This document shows positions 16,729 through 25,350 of a DNA stretch of 25,706 nucleotides, piece by piece. The notes under the pieces were generated by a model. That model was not told the DNA's origin, did no database searches, and was given only the letters and a program-made list of their open reading frames with translations. The position numbers were made by a program, and so were the translations under genes. The stretch is from Burkholderiaceae bacterium (lineage in GTDB: Bacteria > Pseudomonadota > Gammaproteobacteria > Burkholderiales > Burkholderiaceae), in assembly GCA_022701845.1 (NCBI GenBank), contig JAKONS010000042.1, positions 1 through 25,706 on the forward strand. The letters run 5' to 3'. Position 1 is the stretch's first letter, and every line of letters starts with the position of its first letter.

Positions 16729-17634
16729 TCAGTAGCCCAGGGCGCGCAGGTCGGCCAGCGTCTTCTCGGTGATGGCGACGGTGCGGGCGCGCTCCTCGCC
16801 GGCCAGGTTCAGGCGCGGCGGCTTGACATGCTCGGCGGTGCCGCTGGTCATGTTCTCGGCCAGCTTGATGTGCTGCACCAGCTTGACCAGGGTGTCGAGG
16901 TAGTAGAGCGGGTCGAGCGCCTGGTAGAGCTTGCGCGCCTTCTGGAAGTCGCCGGCGATCAGCAGGTTCAGCAGGTCGACCGACGCCTTGGGCACCGCGT
17001 TGGCCATGCCCGACACCCAGCATTTCACGCCCAGCGCGGCGCTCTCGACGATCAGGTTGTCGACACCGCACACCACGTTGAGCCGGTCGCCGAAGCGGGT
17101 GACGAGGTCGGTCACCCGGAAGGTCTCGTACGACTCTTCCTTGATGGCGACGATGGTGGGCTCTTCGAGCAGCTGTGCGATGACGTCGGAGGTGAGGTCG
17201 ACGCCGTAGCCGCGCGGGTTGTTGTAGAGAAGGATCTCGAGCTTGCTGGCCTGCGCCACCGTCCGGTAGTAGGCGACGGTTTCGGCGGCGTCGGACTTGT
17301 AGGTCAGGCCGGGGAACACCATCAGGCCGTTCACGCCGATCTGCTCGGCCTGCCTGGCGAAGGCCACCGCGGCGGCGGTGTTGGTTTCGGCCAGGCCCGA
17401 GATCACCGGAATGCGGCCCTTGACCACCCGCACCGCGGTGCGCAGCACGGTGAGCTTCTCGTCGGGCGAGAGCTGGGCGTTCTCGCCGACCATGCCCATC
17501 ATCACCACGCCGCCCACGCCCGCGGCGATCAGGCGCTCGAGGCCGGCTTCGATGGCGGCGATGTCGAGGGTGAAATCGGCGTTGAGCTTGGTGGTGACGG
17601 CGGGGAAGACGCCGGTCCAGTTGACGGTGGCCAT
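16729..17634 (-). CDS. DapA-family lyase, candidate 1-pyrroline-4-hydroxy-2-carboxylate deaminase
   Basis: A 301-residue (beta/alpha)8 class I aldolase of the DHDPS/NAL family. The Schiff-base Lys 165 is in IVAIKEES, and the conserved Tyr 137 is in LLYNNPRGYGVDL. The position of the usual GTTGE loop reads GMVGENAQL, so it is not a standard DHDPS. The start at 17634 is preceded by AAGGAA nine bases upstream. In hydroxyproline degradation a DapA-like enzyme removes ammonia and water from the hydroxy-imine to give alpha-ketoglutarate semialdehyde, which fits its place as first gene of this operon. Other 2-keto-acid aldolase or dehydratase roles are possible. The probable operon promoter lies about 165 bases upstream. 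Confidence 0.85.
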   Translation of the reverse strand: MATVNWTGVFPAVTTKLNADFTLDIAAIEAGLERLIAAGVGGVVMMGMVGENAQLSPDEKLTVLRTAVRVVKGRIPVISGLAETNTAAAVAFARQAEQIGVNGLMVFPGLTYKSDAAETVAYYRTVAQASKLEILLYNNPRGYGVDLTSDVIAQLLEEPTIVAIKEESYETFRVTDLVTRFGDRLNVVCGVDNLIVESAALGVKCWVSGMANAVPKASVDLLNLLIAGDFQKARKLYQALDPLYYLDTLVKLVQHIKLAENMTSGTAEHVKPPRLNLAGEERARTVAITEKTLADLRALGY

Positions 17635-17987
17635 GGGACTTTTTCCTTCGGATGAGCGGTGCGGATGAAACCTGGGTCGGGCCGCCGACGGGGTGCCGGC
17701 GCGGGCCCTGCTATCGAATCCTCGCCACCCTGGCGGCATGCAGAAAGCGTGCCTGCATCGCCGTGCCCAGCCCTTCGCCGGGTGCGCCTAGGTGGATTTT
17801 GGATCCAATATATGCATTCATTACAACACCGGCTTCGCAGCCTGTGCAAGCGCTTTTTCCCGGCCCGGCGGCCCGGGGGCGCACACCTCGCGTGGTCGGC
17901 TGTCCTACGGATGAACGCGCGGTGCAGGAGCGCGCTACGGTGGCCGGGCGCGGGCAGCATGCGGGTTTTCCATCAGCGAGAACATCC
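17635..17987. other. 353-base divergent intergenic region between the catabolic operon and the SDR gene
   Basis: Neither strand shows a convincing gene. The centre (about 17796-17826) is AT-rich and carries the candidate operator. On the dapA side there is a small inverted repeat, ATGCAG (17738-17743) / CTGCAT (17753-17758), with a 9-base loop that would lie in the dapA leader. On the SDR side are GC-rich inverted repeats around 17868-17880 without a T-tract. No known riboswitch was recognised. Confidence 0.6.
17799..17812. promoter_or_regulatory. Candidate GntR operator, copy 2, with -10-like element for the catabolic operon
   Basis: The perfect 10-bp palindrome TTGGATCCAA (17799-17808) sits in an AT-rich patch. 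The 12 bases 17800-17811 are identical to 5579-5590. Read on the minus strand, the palindrome is preceded by TATATT (17812-17807), in the same register as GATATT at the livG promoter, so both sites have a -10-like box running into the operator in the same direction. No convincing -35 box is visible at this copy. Transcription from here would give dapA a leader of about 165 bases. Confidence 0.5.
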
Positions 17988-18860
17988 ATGCTCATCGACC
18001 CCCGTACCGCCGGCGCCAAGCCACCGTTTCCCGCCCAGCCGCAGCAGCCGCCCGGCACCCAGGCGACGATGCAGCCGACGCCCGACTGCGGCGAAACCAG
18101 CTACCGCGGCTCGGGCCGCCTGGCCGGCCGCAAGGCCCTGATCACCGGCGGCGATTCCGGCATCGGCCGCGCGGTGGCGATCGCCTTCGCCCGCGAGGGC
18201 GCCGACGTGGCGATCAGCTACCTCGACGAGAACGAGGACGCCCGCTCCACCGCCCAGCTGGTCGAGGAAGCCGGCCGCAAATGCCTGGTGCTGCCCGGCG
18301 ACATCCAGGACGAAGCCCACTGCCGCAGCCTGGTCGAGCAGACGGTGCAGGCCTTCGGCGGCATCGACATCCTGGTCAACAACGCGGCCCACCAGATGAC
18401 CCGCCACAGCATCGTCGACATCCCGAGCGAGGAGTTCGACCGCATCTTCCGCACCAACGTGTATGCGCCCTTCTTCCTGTGCAAGGCCGCGGTGCCGCAC
18501 ATGCCGCCGGGCAGCTCGATCATCAACACCGTGTCGATCAACGCCGACAAGCCCAAGCAGACGCTGGTGGCCTATGCCGCCACCAAGGGCGCGCTGCAGA
18601 ACCTGACCGGCGGGCTGTCGCAGTCGCTCGCCGAGAAGGGCATCCGGGTCAACTGCGTGGCGCCCGGGCCGATCTGGACGCCGCTGATCGTCGCCACGAT
18701 GGAGGAGGACGAGGTGAAGGAATTCGGCGGCTCCTCGCCGTTCGAGCGGCCGGGCCAGCCGGTGGAAGTGGCGCCCGCGTATGTGATGCTGGCCTCGGGC
18801 GAGGCCTCGTACATCTCCGGCGCCACGATCGCGGTGACCGGCGGCGTGCCGATGATCTGA
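17988..18860 (+). CDS. Short-chain dehydrogenase/reductase, YghA-like
   Basis: A 290-residue classical SDR. The cofactor loop TGGDSGIG is at 53-60, the NNAA strand at 131-134, and the catalytic Ser 183 (NTVSINAD), Tyr 196 and Lys 200 (YAATK) are all present. The roughly 45-residue N-terminal lead, with PPFPAQPQQPPG and then ETSYRGSGRLAGRKALITGG, is characteristic of the E. coli YghA/Bacillus glucose-and-stress dehydrogenase group. This supports the ATG at 17988 and rejects the longer upstream open frame. The substrate is unknown; relatives reduce aldehydes or ketones with NADP(H) and are often stress-induced. It is divergent from the dapA operon and probably independent of it. Confidence 0.9.
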   Translation: MLIDPRTAGAKPPFPAQPQQPPGTQATMQPTPDCGETSYRGSGRLAGRKALITGGDSGIGRAVAIAFAREGADVAISYLDENEDARSTAQLVEEAGRKCLVLPGDIQDEAHCRSLVEQTVQAFGGIDILVNNAAHQMTRHSIVDIPSEEFDRIFRTNVYAPFFLCKAAVPHMPPGSSIINTVSINADKPKQTLVAYAATKGALQNLTGGLSQSLAEKGIRVNCVAPGPIWTPLIVATMEEDEVKEFGGSSPFERPGQPVEVAPAYVMLASGEASYISGATIAVTGGVPMI

Positions 18861-18865
18861 TCCCG

Positions 18866-18880
18866 CCCGGCGAAACCGGG
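18866..18880. terminator. Possible bidirectional hairpin between SDR and mutY
   Basis: CCCGG-CGAAA-CCGGG forms a 5-bp stem with a 5-base loop in the 34-base gap where the two genes converge. No T-tract follows on either strand, so it is only a weak terminator candidate. Confidence 0.25.
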
Positions 18881-18894
18881 GCCGGTGCCGGCGT

Positions 18895-19977
18895 TCAGTC
18901 GGCCAGGCCCTGGTCGAGCAGGCGGCGCACCGGGGCGGGCAGTCCGAGTTCCGCCCATGTTTCTGGGCTCGCCCACTGCAGGCCGTCGACCGGCGGCGCG
19001 TCGGGTGCATCGCCACCGGCGATCGCCACCTGTACCGGGTGCAGGTGGAGGTCTTTGTGGGTGAGCACATGCAGGGCCACCGGCAGGTCGTGCGACTGCT
19101 GCGTCTGTGCACCGGGATGGTCGGCCAGCGCGGCCTCCAGCGCCGCGCGATCGGGAAACACCGGCACGCAATACAGCCCCGCCCAGATGCCGCTGTCCGG
19201 ACGCCGGCGCAGCAGCACCCGGCCGCGGGCATCGCGCAGCACCAGCAGCCACCACGATTCGGCACTGCGCTTGAGGGTTTTCGTCTTTACCGGATAGGCC
19301 TCCGGCCGGCCCTCGGCCCGCCCGGCGCACACGTCGTTGACCGGACACAGCAGGCAGACCGGGTTGCGCGATGCGCAGACGGTCGCACCCAGGTCCATCA
19401 GCCCCTGGGTGTAGCGCGGCATGCGCTCCCGCAGTTCGGCCGCGTCGCCGGTCGGCAGCAGGTCGGTGGCCACCTCCCACAGGGCGCGCTCGGCGGCGGG
19501 CCGGGCCAGGTCGGCGCCATAGGCCAGCACCCGGGTCAGCACCCGCTTGACGTTGGCGTCGAGGATGGCGGCGCGCTCGCCGAAGCAGAAGGAGGCGATG
19601 GCCGCGGCGGTGGAGCGGCCGATGCCGGGCAGGCTCGCCAGCTGCTCGGCGCTGCGCGGAAATTCGCCGCCGAAGCGCGTCATCACCTCGATGGCGCAGC
19701 GGTGCAGGTTGCGCGCCCGGCTGTAGTAGCCCAGCCCGCTCCACAGGCCCAGCACCACGTCGGCCGGCGCTTCGGCCAGCGCCTGCACGTTCGGCAGCCG
19801 CGCCAGGAAGCGCGGGTAGAAATCGAGCACCGTGGCCACCTGCGTCTGCTGCAGCATGATTTCCGACAGCCACACCCGGTACGGATCGCGGGTGCCCTGC
19901 CAGGGCAGGCCGCTGCGGCCGTGGCTCGCCTGCCAGGTGGTGATGCGCAGGGCGAAATCCTGCGGCCGGGCCGCCAT
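18895..19977 (-). CDS. mutY: Adenine DNA glycosylase MutY
   Basis: A 360-residue base-excision repair enzyme that removes adenine mispaired with 8-oxoguanine. The catalytic Glu 39 is in WLSEIMLQQTQV, the helix-hairpin-helix is LPGIGRSTAAAI, and the catalytic Asp 140 is in AILDANVKRV. The [4Fe-4S] ligands are Cys 201, 208, 211 and 217, in the pattern C-x6-C-x2-C-x5-C. The C-terminal NUDIX-like domain, which reads 8-oxoG, includes LLRRRPDSGIWAGLYCVPVF. The ATG at 19977 shares one base with the stop of the dynamin-like gene (TGATG), which implies translational coupling to it. Confidence 0.97.
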   Translation of the reverse strand: MAARPQDFALRITTWQASHGRSGLPWQGTRDPYRVWLSEIMLQQTQVATVLDFYPRFLARLPNVQALAEAPADVVLGLWSGLGYYSRARNLHRCAIEVMTRFGGEFPRSAEQLASLPGIGRSTAAAIASFCFGERAAILDANVKRVLTRVLAYGADLARPAAERALWEVATDLLPTGDAAELRERMPRYTQGLMDLGATVCASRNPVCLLCPVNDVCAGRAEGRPEAYPVKTKTLKRSAESWWLLVLRDARGRVLLRRRPDSGIWAGLYCVPVFPDRAALEAALADHPGAQTQQSHDLPVALHVLTHKDLHLHPVQVAIAGGDAPDAPPVDGLQWASPETWAELGLPAPVRRLLDQGLAD

Positions 19978-21926
19978 CAGGCAGCCACCACGGCCGACGC
20001 CGACGCCGGCGGCATCAGCGACGCGGTCCAGTTGCGCAACCGCTCTTCCTGGGCGGTGAGCAGGCCGGCCTGGGCTTCGAGCTCGGCCACCCGCTCGCCC
20101 AGGCCGGAGGCGGCGTCGCGTATCCGGTCGATGGCCTCGATGCGCCGCACGAAGCCGCTGCGCCGCTCGCGCAGCTGGGTGTCGACCGGGGCCACCGCGG
20201 CGCCGCACCAGGCGGTGATCTCTTCCGCGGCCTCGGCGAGTACCGCCCGCACCCGCGACTCCAGCGCGCGCGCCAGCCGGCCGCCGGCCGCGGGCTGCGC
20301 CAGGCGCAGCGCCTGGCCGATGCCGACATAGGCGGCATGCGCCCGCTCGATGCGGTCGATCTCGTGCGCCCACATGCCGACGGCCGGTTGCGCCGGCACC
20401 TGCAGGGCGAAGCCGTGGTCGGCGTTGAGCTGGCGAAAGCCGGCGGTGAGCATCGCGTGGATCTCGCCCACGATCTTGCCGGCACGCCGCATGCGCTCGG
20501 CCGAGCGGGCGAAGGCCTCCTGGTAGAGCCGGCGCGCGCCCAGTTTCAGGCCCGGCTCGCCCAGCAGGCGCTGCAGCGCGAGGAAATCGTCGGCCACGCC
20601 GTCTTCCAGCAGGGCGCGCGCGTTCTGCTGCAGCCGGGTGCGCGCGGCGTGCAGCGCCTGCACCCGCTGCTCGCTGGCGTCGAATTCGTTCTGCTCCTGC
20701 TCGACCCGCCAGCGCATGCCGGCGATGACGTTGTGGTTCTTGCCGCGCAGGCTGCGCAGTTCGAGCACCTGGTCGTCGATCTCGCGCCGGCGCACCGCCA
20801 GCAGGCGCGCGGTGTCGGTGCGCACCCGGGCGATGGCCCCTTCGACCGACTCGCGCAGGATGGCGTGGCGCCGCGCCACCAGGCCCTGGGCCAGCACCGC
20901 CTCCAGCAGCGGCAGGCCGCTGGCCTGCAGCAGCGCGGCGTCGCCGTGGATGCGCGCGGCCAGGCCGCGCTGGGCCGACACCGGAATCACCCGTCCCGGC
21001 GCCACCCCGAGCAGGCCGGCGGAATGGGCGCGCTGCCGCTCGGTCTGCGCATGGATCTGGGCGGCGGTGCTGATGCCGTCCCACAGCACGTCGATCTTGT
21101 TGAGCACCACCACCCGGCTGTCGCCGAAGGCGCCGTCGGCCTCGCGCGGGGCCAGGTACTGGCGCCACAGCTGCAGGTCGGAGCGGGTCACGCCGGCATC
21201 GGCGGCCAGGATGAAGACGCTGGCATGCGCGTCGGCCAGCAGCTGCACCGTCAGGTCGGGCTCGGCGCCGACCGCGTTCAGGCCGGGCGTGTCGAGGATC
21301 ACCAGGCCCTGCCGCAGCAAGGGGTGGTCGATGTTGACCAGCGCATGCCGCCACATCGGCACCTCGACCCGGTCGTCGGCGCCGCGCAGCGGGTTGTCGT
21401 CGGGATGCTCGTCGTCCCAGAAGCCGAGTTCGCGCGCGGTGTCGACCGGCACCCGCAGCACCTGGGCCACCGTCTGCAGGGCCTGCGCCATCTGCGCCGG
21501 GTCGCCGGCATCGAGCGGCACCGACGTCCAGGCCGACGCCTCCTCGCGCCAGGCCGACAGCGGGCGCGGGTCGGCGCGGGTGGCGATCGGCAGCAGCCGC
21601 AGCGCCGGCGGCCGGCCGGGCTCGAAGCCCAGCTCGGTCGGGCACATGGTGGTGCGTCCGGCGCTGGCGGGCACGATGCGCCGGCCGTGGTGGGCGAAGA
21701 AGATGGCGTTGATCAGTTCCGACTTGCCGCGCGAGAACTCCGCCACGAACGCCACCATGATGCGGTCGCGCTGCAGACCGTGGGCGATCTGCGCCAGGCG
21801 GGCCAGCAGCGGGGCGTCGGCCAGCTGGTGTTCGACCAGCCAGGCCGCGAGCTGCTCGAGCCGCAGCGCGGTGGCGGCGCGCCAGGCTCCATGGCGGTCC
21901 AGCTGGTCGGTGAGGGTGGTGGTCAC
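19977..21926 (-). CDS. Dynamin-family (bacterial dynamin-like) GTPase between mutM and mutY
   Basis: A 649-residue protein with an N-terminal dynamin-type GTPase domain: G1 AEFSRGKS at 62-69, a G2-like Thr in AGRTTMCPTEL, G3 LDTPGLNAVG at about 211-220, and G4 LNKID at 275-279. The G1 loop has Ala where the usual first Gly stands and Glu after the Ser. After about residue 360 the chain is a long helical region with coiled-coil character, ending in the repeat-like AELEAQAGLLTAQEERLRN. No membrane-spanning segment is evident, so any membrane contact would be peripheral. The start is GTG at 21926; the next in-frame Met is at residue 57, too close to the P-loop. It lies 71 bases after mutM and overlaps mutY. 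Its function is unknown; the link to oxidative DNA repair is only positional. Confidence 0.88.
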   Translation of the reverse strand: MTTTLTDQLDRHGAWRAATALRLEQLAAWLVEHQLADAPLLARLAQIAHGLQRDRIMVAFVAEFSRGKSELINAIFFAHHGRRIVPASAGRTTMCPTELGFEPGRPPALRLLPIATRADPRPLSAWREEASAWTSVPLDAGDPAQMAQALQTVAQVLRVPVDTARELGFWDDEHPDDNPLRGADDRVEVPMWRHALVNIDHPLLRQGLVILDTPGLNAVGAEPDLTVQLLADAHASVFILAADAGVTRSDLQLWRQYLAPREADGAFGDSRVVVLNKIDVLWDGISTAAQIHAQTERQRAHSAGLLGVAPGRVIPVSAQRGLAARIHGDAALLQASGLPLLEAVLAQGLVARRHAILRESVEGAIARVRTDTARLLAVRRREIDDQVLELRSLRGKNHNVIAGMRWRVEQEQNEFDASEQRVQALHAARTRLQQNARALLEDGVADDFLALQRLLGEPGLKLGARRLYQEAFARSAERMRRAGKIVGEIHAMLTAGFRQLNADHGFALQVPAQPAVGMWAHEIDRIERAHAAYVGIGQALRLAQPAAGGRLARALESRVRAVLAEAAEEITAWCGAAVAPVDTQLRERRSGFVRRIEAIDRIRDAASGLGERVAELEAQAGLLTAQEERLRNWTASLMPPASASAVVAA

Positions 21927-21997
21927 GGAAGGATCGCGCGTGGATCGGGGAGGCGACGGGATATCGCTCGGGGACTATATCTGCGGACCGGCGCCGC

Positions 21998-22813
21998 TCA
22001 GGATTTCTGGCAGTGCGGGCAGAAGAAGGTGGAGCGCTGGCCCTGCTTGATGGCGCGGATCGGCGTGGCGCATACATGGCAGGGCAGGCCCTCGCGGCCG
22101 TAGACCATCGCCTGCAGCTGGAAATAGCCGCTGCGGCCCTCGGCGCTCTGGAAGTCGCGCAGGGTGCTGCCGCCGGCGGCCACCGCCCGCGCCAGCACCT
22201 CGCGGATGGCGCGCCACAGCCGCTCGGCCCGCGGCCGGCTGATCTTCGAGGCCGCCAGCGTCGGCCGGATGCCGGCGCCGAACAGCGCTTCGGAGCAGTA
22301 GATGTTGCCCACGCCCACCACCAGCTCGCCGCCCAGCAGCACCTGCTTGACCGCGGTCTTGCGGGCATGCAGGCCGGCATAGAAGCGCGCCGGGTCGAAG
22401 TCGTCGGACAGCGGCTCCACGCCCAGGTGGCCCAGCAGCTTCTGCGCCTGCGGCGCGGCGGCGTCGGCGGCGAACACCACCGCGCCGAAGCGGCGCGGGT
22501 CGTGCAGCCGCAGCAGGCCGCGGTCGGTGGCCAGGTCGAAGTGGTCGTGCGGGCCGGGCGCGGGCAGGGTGTCGGCGAAGGCCAGGCTGCCCGACATGCC
22601 CAGGTGCACCAGCAGCAGGCCCTCGTCGAACTCCACCAGCAGGTACTTGCCGCGGCGGCGCACCTGCACCACCGTGCGCCCGGCCAGCGTTTCGGGATCG
22701 CAGCCGAGCGCCCAGCGCAGCGGCTTGCCGATGCGGGCCGACAGCACCCGGGCGCCGGCGATGCGGTCGGCAAAACTGAGGCGGGTCACCTCGACTTCGG
22801 GTAATTCGGGCAT
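21998..22813 (-). CDS. mutM: Formamidopyrimidine-DNA glycosylase MutM (Fpg)
   Basis: A 271-residue bifunctional glycosylase/AP lyase that excises 8-oxoguanine and formamidopyrimidines. The N-terminus MPELPEVE provides the catalytic Pro and Glu, the conserved Lys is in RRRGKYLL, and the H2TH region includes [17 protein letters not shown]. The C-terminal zinc finger has Cys 245, 248, 265 and 268, and its conserved Arg lies in [10 protein letters not shown]. The start at 22813 is fixed by the invariant N-terminus; the open frame further upstream is spurious. It is first of the mutM–GTPase–mutY set and divergent from the TPR gene. Confidence 0.97.
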   Translation of the reverse strand: MPELPEVEVTRLSFADRIAGARVLSARIGKPLRWALGCDPETLAGRTVVQVRRRGKYLLVEFDEGLLLVHLGMSGSLAFADTLPAPGPHDHFDLATDRGLLRLHDPRRFGAVVFAADAAAPQAQKLLGHLGVEPLSDDFDPARFYAGLHARKTAVKQVLLGGELVVGVGNIYCSEALFGAGIRPTLAASKISRPRAERLWRAIREVLARAVAAGGSTLRDFQSAEGRSGYFQLQAMVYGREGLPCHVCATPIRAIKQGQRSTFFCPHCQKS

Positions 22814-22908
22814 GGGAAATGGAAAGAAACCGGGGATGCCGGAGGTGCCGCCGCCAACGGCGTGAAAGACGACGGCGCGGGGTATAGGGCTTGAATTATT
22901 ATGGTTCG
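22814..22908. promoter_or_regulatory. Divergent promoter region of mutM and the TPR–lolB–ispE genes
   Basis: This 95-base gap must serve both directions. Its only AT-rich patch is 22883-22904. On the plus strand TATAGG (22883-22888) is a possible -10, giving a short leader for the ATG at 22909; no good -35 or ribosome site is seen. The complementary strand offers TATACC for mutM. Assignments are tentative. Confidence 0.35.
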
Positions 22909-24756
22909 ATGCAGCTTCATCGCCTTGCCGCCGCGGCCCTTCTCGCCTGTCTTGCAGGTGTAGTCCAGGCCCGCACTCCCCCCATGTCATTGCTGGCGCA
23001 GGCCAGCCCGGCCGACCCCACCGGGCAAACGACGCAACCCAATCCGACGACCGCGGAAAAGGTCGAGAAGAAACCCGACGATCCCAGTGTTTCCGAGCAG
23101 CGCAGCGCCCAGCTGATGTACGAGGTGCTGGTCGGCGAGATCAGCGCCAACGAGGGCGATCCCGGCAGCGCGTTCTCGCTGCTGCTCGATGCCGGCCGCA
23201 AGAGCGGCGACGACCGCCTGTTCCGCCGCGCCGCCGAGGTGGCCCTGCAGGCCCGGGCCGGCGACTCGGCGCTCATCGCGGCGCGTGCCTGGAAGGACGC
23301 CAAGCCCGAATCGCGCGAGGCCAACGCGATGGTGCTGCAGATCCTGGTCGCGCTGAACCGGGTCACCGAATCGGCCGCGCCGCTGGCGCGCGAAATGGCG
23401 CTCACCGAGCCCGCCGACCGGCTGCGTGCCTACAACGCCCTGCCGCAGCTGTATGCCCGCGTCACCGACCGCAAGGCGGCGCAGGCGGTGGTCGAGAAGG
23501 TGCTGGCCGCCGACCTCGAAAAACCCGCCGTGCCGGCCGAGGGCGCCGCCGCCTGGATCGCCGTCGGCCGCATGCGGCTGGCGGCAGGCGACGCCGACGG
23601 CACCCTGGAGGCCGCCCGCCGTGCACAGGCGCTCGATATCGGCTCGGAAGGCAGCGCCATCCTGGCGCTGGAACTGATGGCGGCCAAACGGCCCGATGCC
23701 GAACCGCTGGTCAAGCGCTATCTGGACGGCAACAAGCCGCCGCTGCCGGAGATCCGGCTGGCCTACGCCCGCTCGCTGTTCGACGCGCAACGCAATGCCG
23801 AGGCCACCCGCGAGGTGCAGACCACCACCGTCGAGAGTCCGCGTTTCGCCGAAGCCTGGCTGGTGCGCGGCGGCCAGGAGGCGCAGGACGGCCTCTACAA
23901 GGATGCCGAGCAGTCGGTGAAGACCTTTCTCGACCTGCTGCCCGCCGCACCCGGCGGCCTGAGCCCCGAGGTGGCCGCCGCCACCGGCCGCAGCCGCGAC
24001 CAGGCCTATCTGGTGCTGGCGCAGGCGGCCGAGAAACGCGGCGATCCGCAGGCCGCCACCGCCTGGCTCGACAAGGTGTCGAGCCCGCAGGCGCTGGCGT
24101 CGGTGCAGCTGCGCCGCGCCTCGGTGCTGGCCGGCCAGGGCAAGCTCGACGAGGCACGCGCGTTGCTGCGCGCCCTGCCCCAGCGCAACGCCGCCGATGC
24201 CCGCGCCAAGCTGATGGCCGAGGTACAGCTGCTGCGCGACAACAACCGTGCCGAAGAGGCCTACCAACTGATGATGCAGGCGCACCAGCAGGCGCCCGAC
24301 GACACCGACCTCACCTACGACCTGGCGATGAACGCCGAGAAGATCGGCAAGGTCGACGAGATGGAGCGGCTGCTGCGCGAGGTGATCGCCAAGAAGCCCG
24401 ATTTCCACCATGCCTACAACGCGCTCGGCTACTCGTTCGCCGATCGCGGCGTGCGGCTGCCCGAGGCGCGCGAGCTGGTCATGAAGGCGCTGAGCTTCGC
24501 GCCGGACGATCCGTTCATCCGCGACAGCCTGGGCTGGGTCGAGTTCCGCATGGGCCGCTCCGACGAAGCCATCCGCATCCTCGAGGATGCCTACAAGACC
24601 CGGCCCGATCCCGAGATCGCGGCCCACCTGGGCGAAGTGCTGTGGGCCGCCGGCAAGCGCGAGCGGGCGACCGTCGTGTTCAAGGAAGGCCTGCTGGTCA
24701 ACCGCGACAACGACACCCTCAAGCAAACCATCGAGCGCCTGAAGGTTCCGCTGTGA
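22909..24756 (+). CDS. Exported tetratricopeptide-repeat protein
   Basis: A 615-residue protein with an N-terminal signal sequence ([21 protein letters not shown]), a Pro/Thr-rich linker, then helical repeats throughout. The clearest TPR units are in the last 160 residues, for example [47 protein letters not shown] and [27 protein letters not shown] at 11-14 is a poor lipobox with a short hydrophobic core, so signal peptidase I cleavage near residue 21 looks more likely, but a lipoprotein is possible. The ATG at 22909 is chosen over a TTG six codons earlier. Its stop overlaps the lolB ATG (TGATG). The pairing with lolB suggests a cell-envelope role; no specific function is known to me. Confidence 0.9.
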   Translation: MQLHRLAAAALLACLAGVVQARTPPMSLLAQASPADPTGQTTQPNPTTAEKVEKKPDDPSVSEQRSAQLMYEVLVGEISANEGDPGSAFSLLLDAGRKSGDDRLFRRAAEVALQARAGDSALIAARAWKDAKPESREANAMVLQILVALNRVTESAAPLAREMALTEPADRLRAYNALPQLYARVTDRKAAQAVVEKVLAADLEKPAVPAEGAAAWIAVGRMRLAAGDADGTLEAARRAQALDIGSEGSAILALELMAAKRPDAEPLVKRYLDGNKPPLPEIRLAYARSLFDAQRNAEATREVQTTTVESPRFAEAWLVRGGQEAQDGLYKDAEQSVKTFLDLLPAAPGGLSPEVAAATGRSRDQAYLVLAQAAEKRGDPQAATAWLDKVSSPQALASVQLRRASVLAGQGKLDEARALLRALPQRNAADARAKLMAEVQLLRDNNRAEEAYQLMMQAHQQAPDDTDLTYDLAMNAEKIGKVDEMERLLREVIAKKPDFHHAYNALGYSFADRGVRLPEARELVMKALSFAPDDPFIRDSLGWVEFRMGRSDEAIRILEDAYKTRPDPEIAAHLGEVLWAAGKRERATVVFKEGLLVNRDNDTLKQTIERLKVPL

Positions 24757-25274
24757 TGGCAGCGGCCGGGCGAGTCGTCGCGGCGCTGTGCATGGCGGCG
24801 GTGCTGGCCGGCTGCGCCGCGCCGCCGCGGGCTCCCGACAGCGCAGCCGGCGCGACCGGCGCCGACGTGGTTCGCGAGCGCTGGAACGGCCGCCTCGCGC
24901 TGCAGGTGGAAGACGCGCCGTCGCAGTCCTTCTATGCCTCCTTCGAACTGGTCGGCAGCGCCGACACCGGCTCGCTCACCCTGACCACGCCGATCGGCAG
25001 TACCGCCGCCGTGCTGCGCTGGGCGCCGGGCAGCGCCAGCCTGCAGCAGGGCGGCAAGTCGGAGCCGCAGCGTTTCGCCTCGCTCGACGACCTGGCAGCC
25101 CGCGCCACCGGCACGCCGATCCCGGTCGCCGCACTGTTCGACTGGCTCGCCGGCAAGCCGGCTTCGGTGCCCGGCTGGATCGCCGACCTGTCGGCCCAGC
25201 CGGACGGCCGCATCGTCGCCACCCGCCAGCAGCCGTTGCCGGTCGCAACCTTGCGGGTGGTGCTCGAACGCTGA
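24756..25274 (+). CDS. lolB: Outer-membrane lipoprotein receptor LolB
   Basis: A 172-residue lipoprotein. The signal peptide ends in a lipobox VLAGC, with the lipidated Cys at residue 20. The body has the LolB layout: [12 protein letters not shown] opening, [10 protein letters not shown], the [16 protein letters not shown] strands, and [11 protein letters not shown] followed by a short C-terminal strand. LolB accepts lipoproteins from the periplasmic carrier LolA and inserts them into the outer membrane. The ATG at 24756 shares one base with the TPR stop; a GTG immediately before it is in frame but less likely. Its place between the TPR gene and ispE is the usual one in Burkholderiales and supports the call despite the weak sequence conservation of the family. 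Confidence 0.9.
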   Translation: MAAAGRVVAALCMAAVLAGCAAPPRAPDSAAGATGADVVRERWNGRLALQVEDAPSQSFYASFELVGSADTGSLTLTTPIGSTAAVLRWAPGSASLQQGGKSEPQRFASLDDLAARATGTPIPVAALFDWLAGKPASVPGWIADLSAQPDGRIVATRQQPLPVATLRVVLER

Positions 25275-25292
25275 GCGTCCGGGCGCCGTCCT

Positions 25293-25322
25293 GCACGTTT
25301 TCGCACGTTTTCGCACGTTTTC
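25293..25322 (+). repeat. Three tandem copies of a 10-base unit in the lolB–ispE gap
   Basis: GCACGTTTTC is repeated exactly three times (25293-25302, 25303-25312, 25313-25322), followed by a partial GCAC. The array ends 28 bases before the ispE ATG, where no clear ribosome site is visible. Such arrays can change copy number by slippage. Confidence 0.95.
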
Positions 25323-25350
25323 GCACCCCCTCCTTTCTGCCATCGCCTGC

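Noticed and set aside
17738..17758. Riboswitch in the dapA leader
   Set aside because: Only a 6-bp hairpin (ATGCAG/CTGCAT) is visible; nothing resembles a known aptamer class.
17868..17880. Rho-independent terminator upstream of the SDR gene
   Set aside because: The GC-rich inverted repeat has its T-run on the wrong side for the plus strand and an A-run on the minus strand.
18895..22773. A single 1292-codon open frame spanning the mutY–GTPase–mutM region
   Set aside because: Only its 3' end is real (MutY). The rest is an out-of-frame shadow of the GTPase and MutM genes, rich in Arg/Pro/Ala and without domains; GC-rich DNA lacks stop codons.
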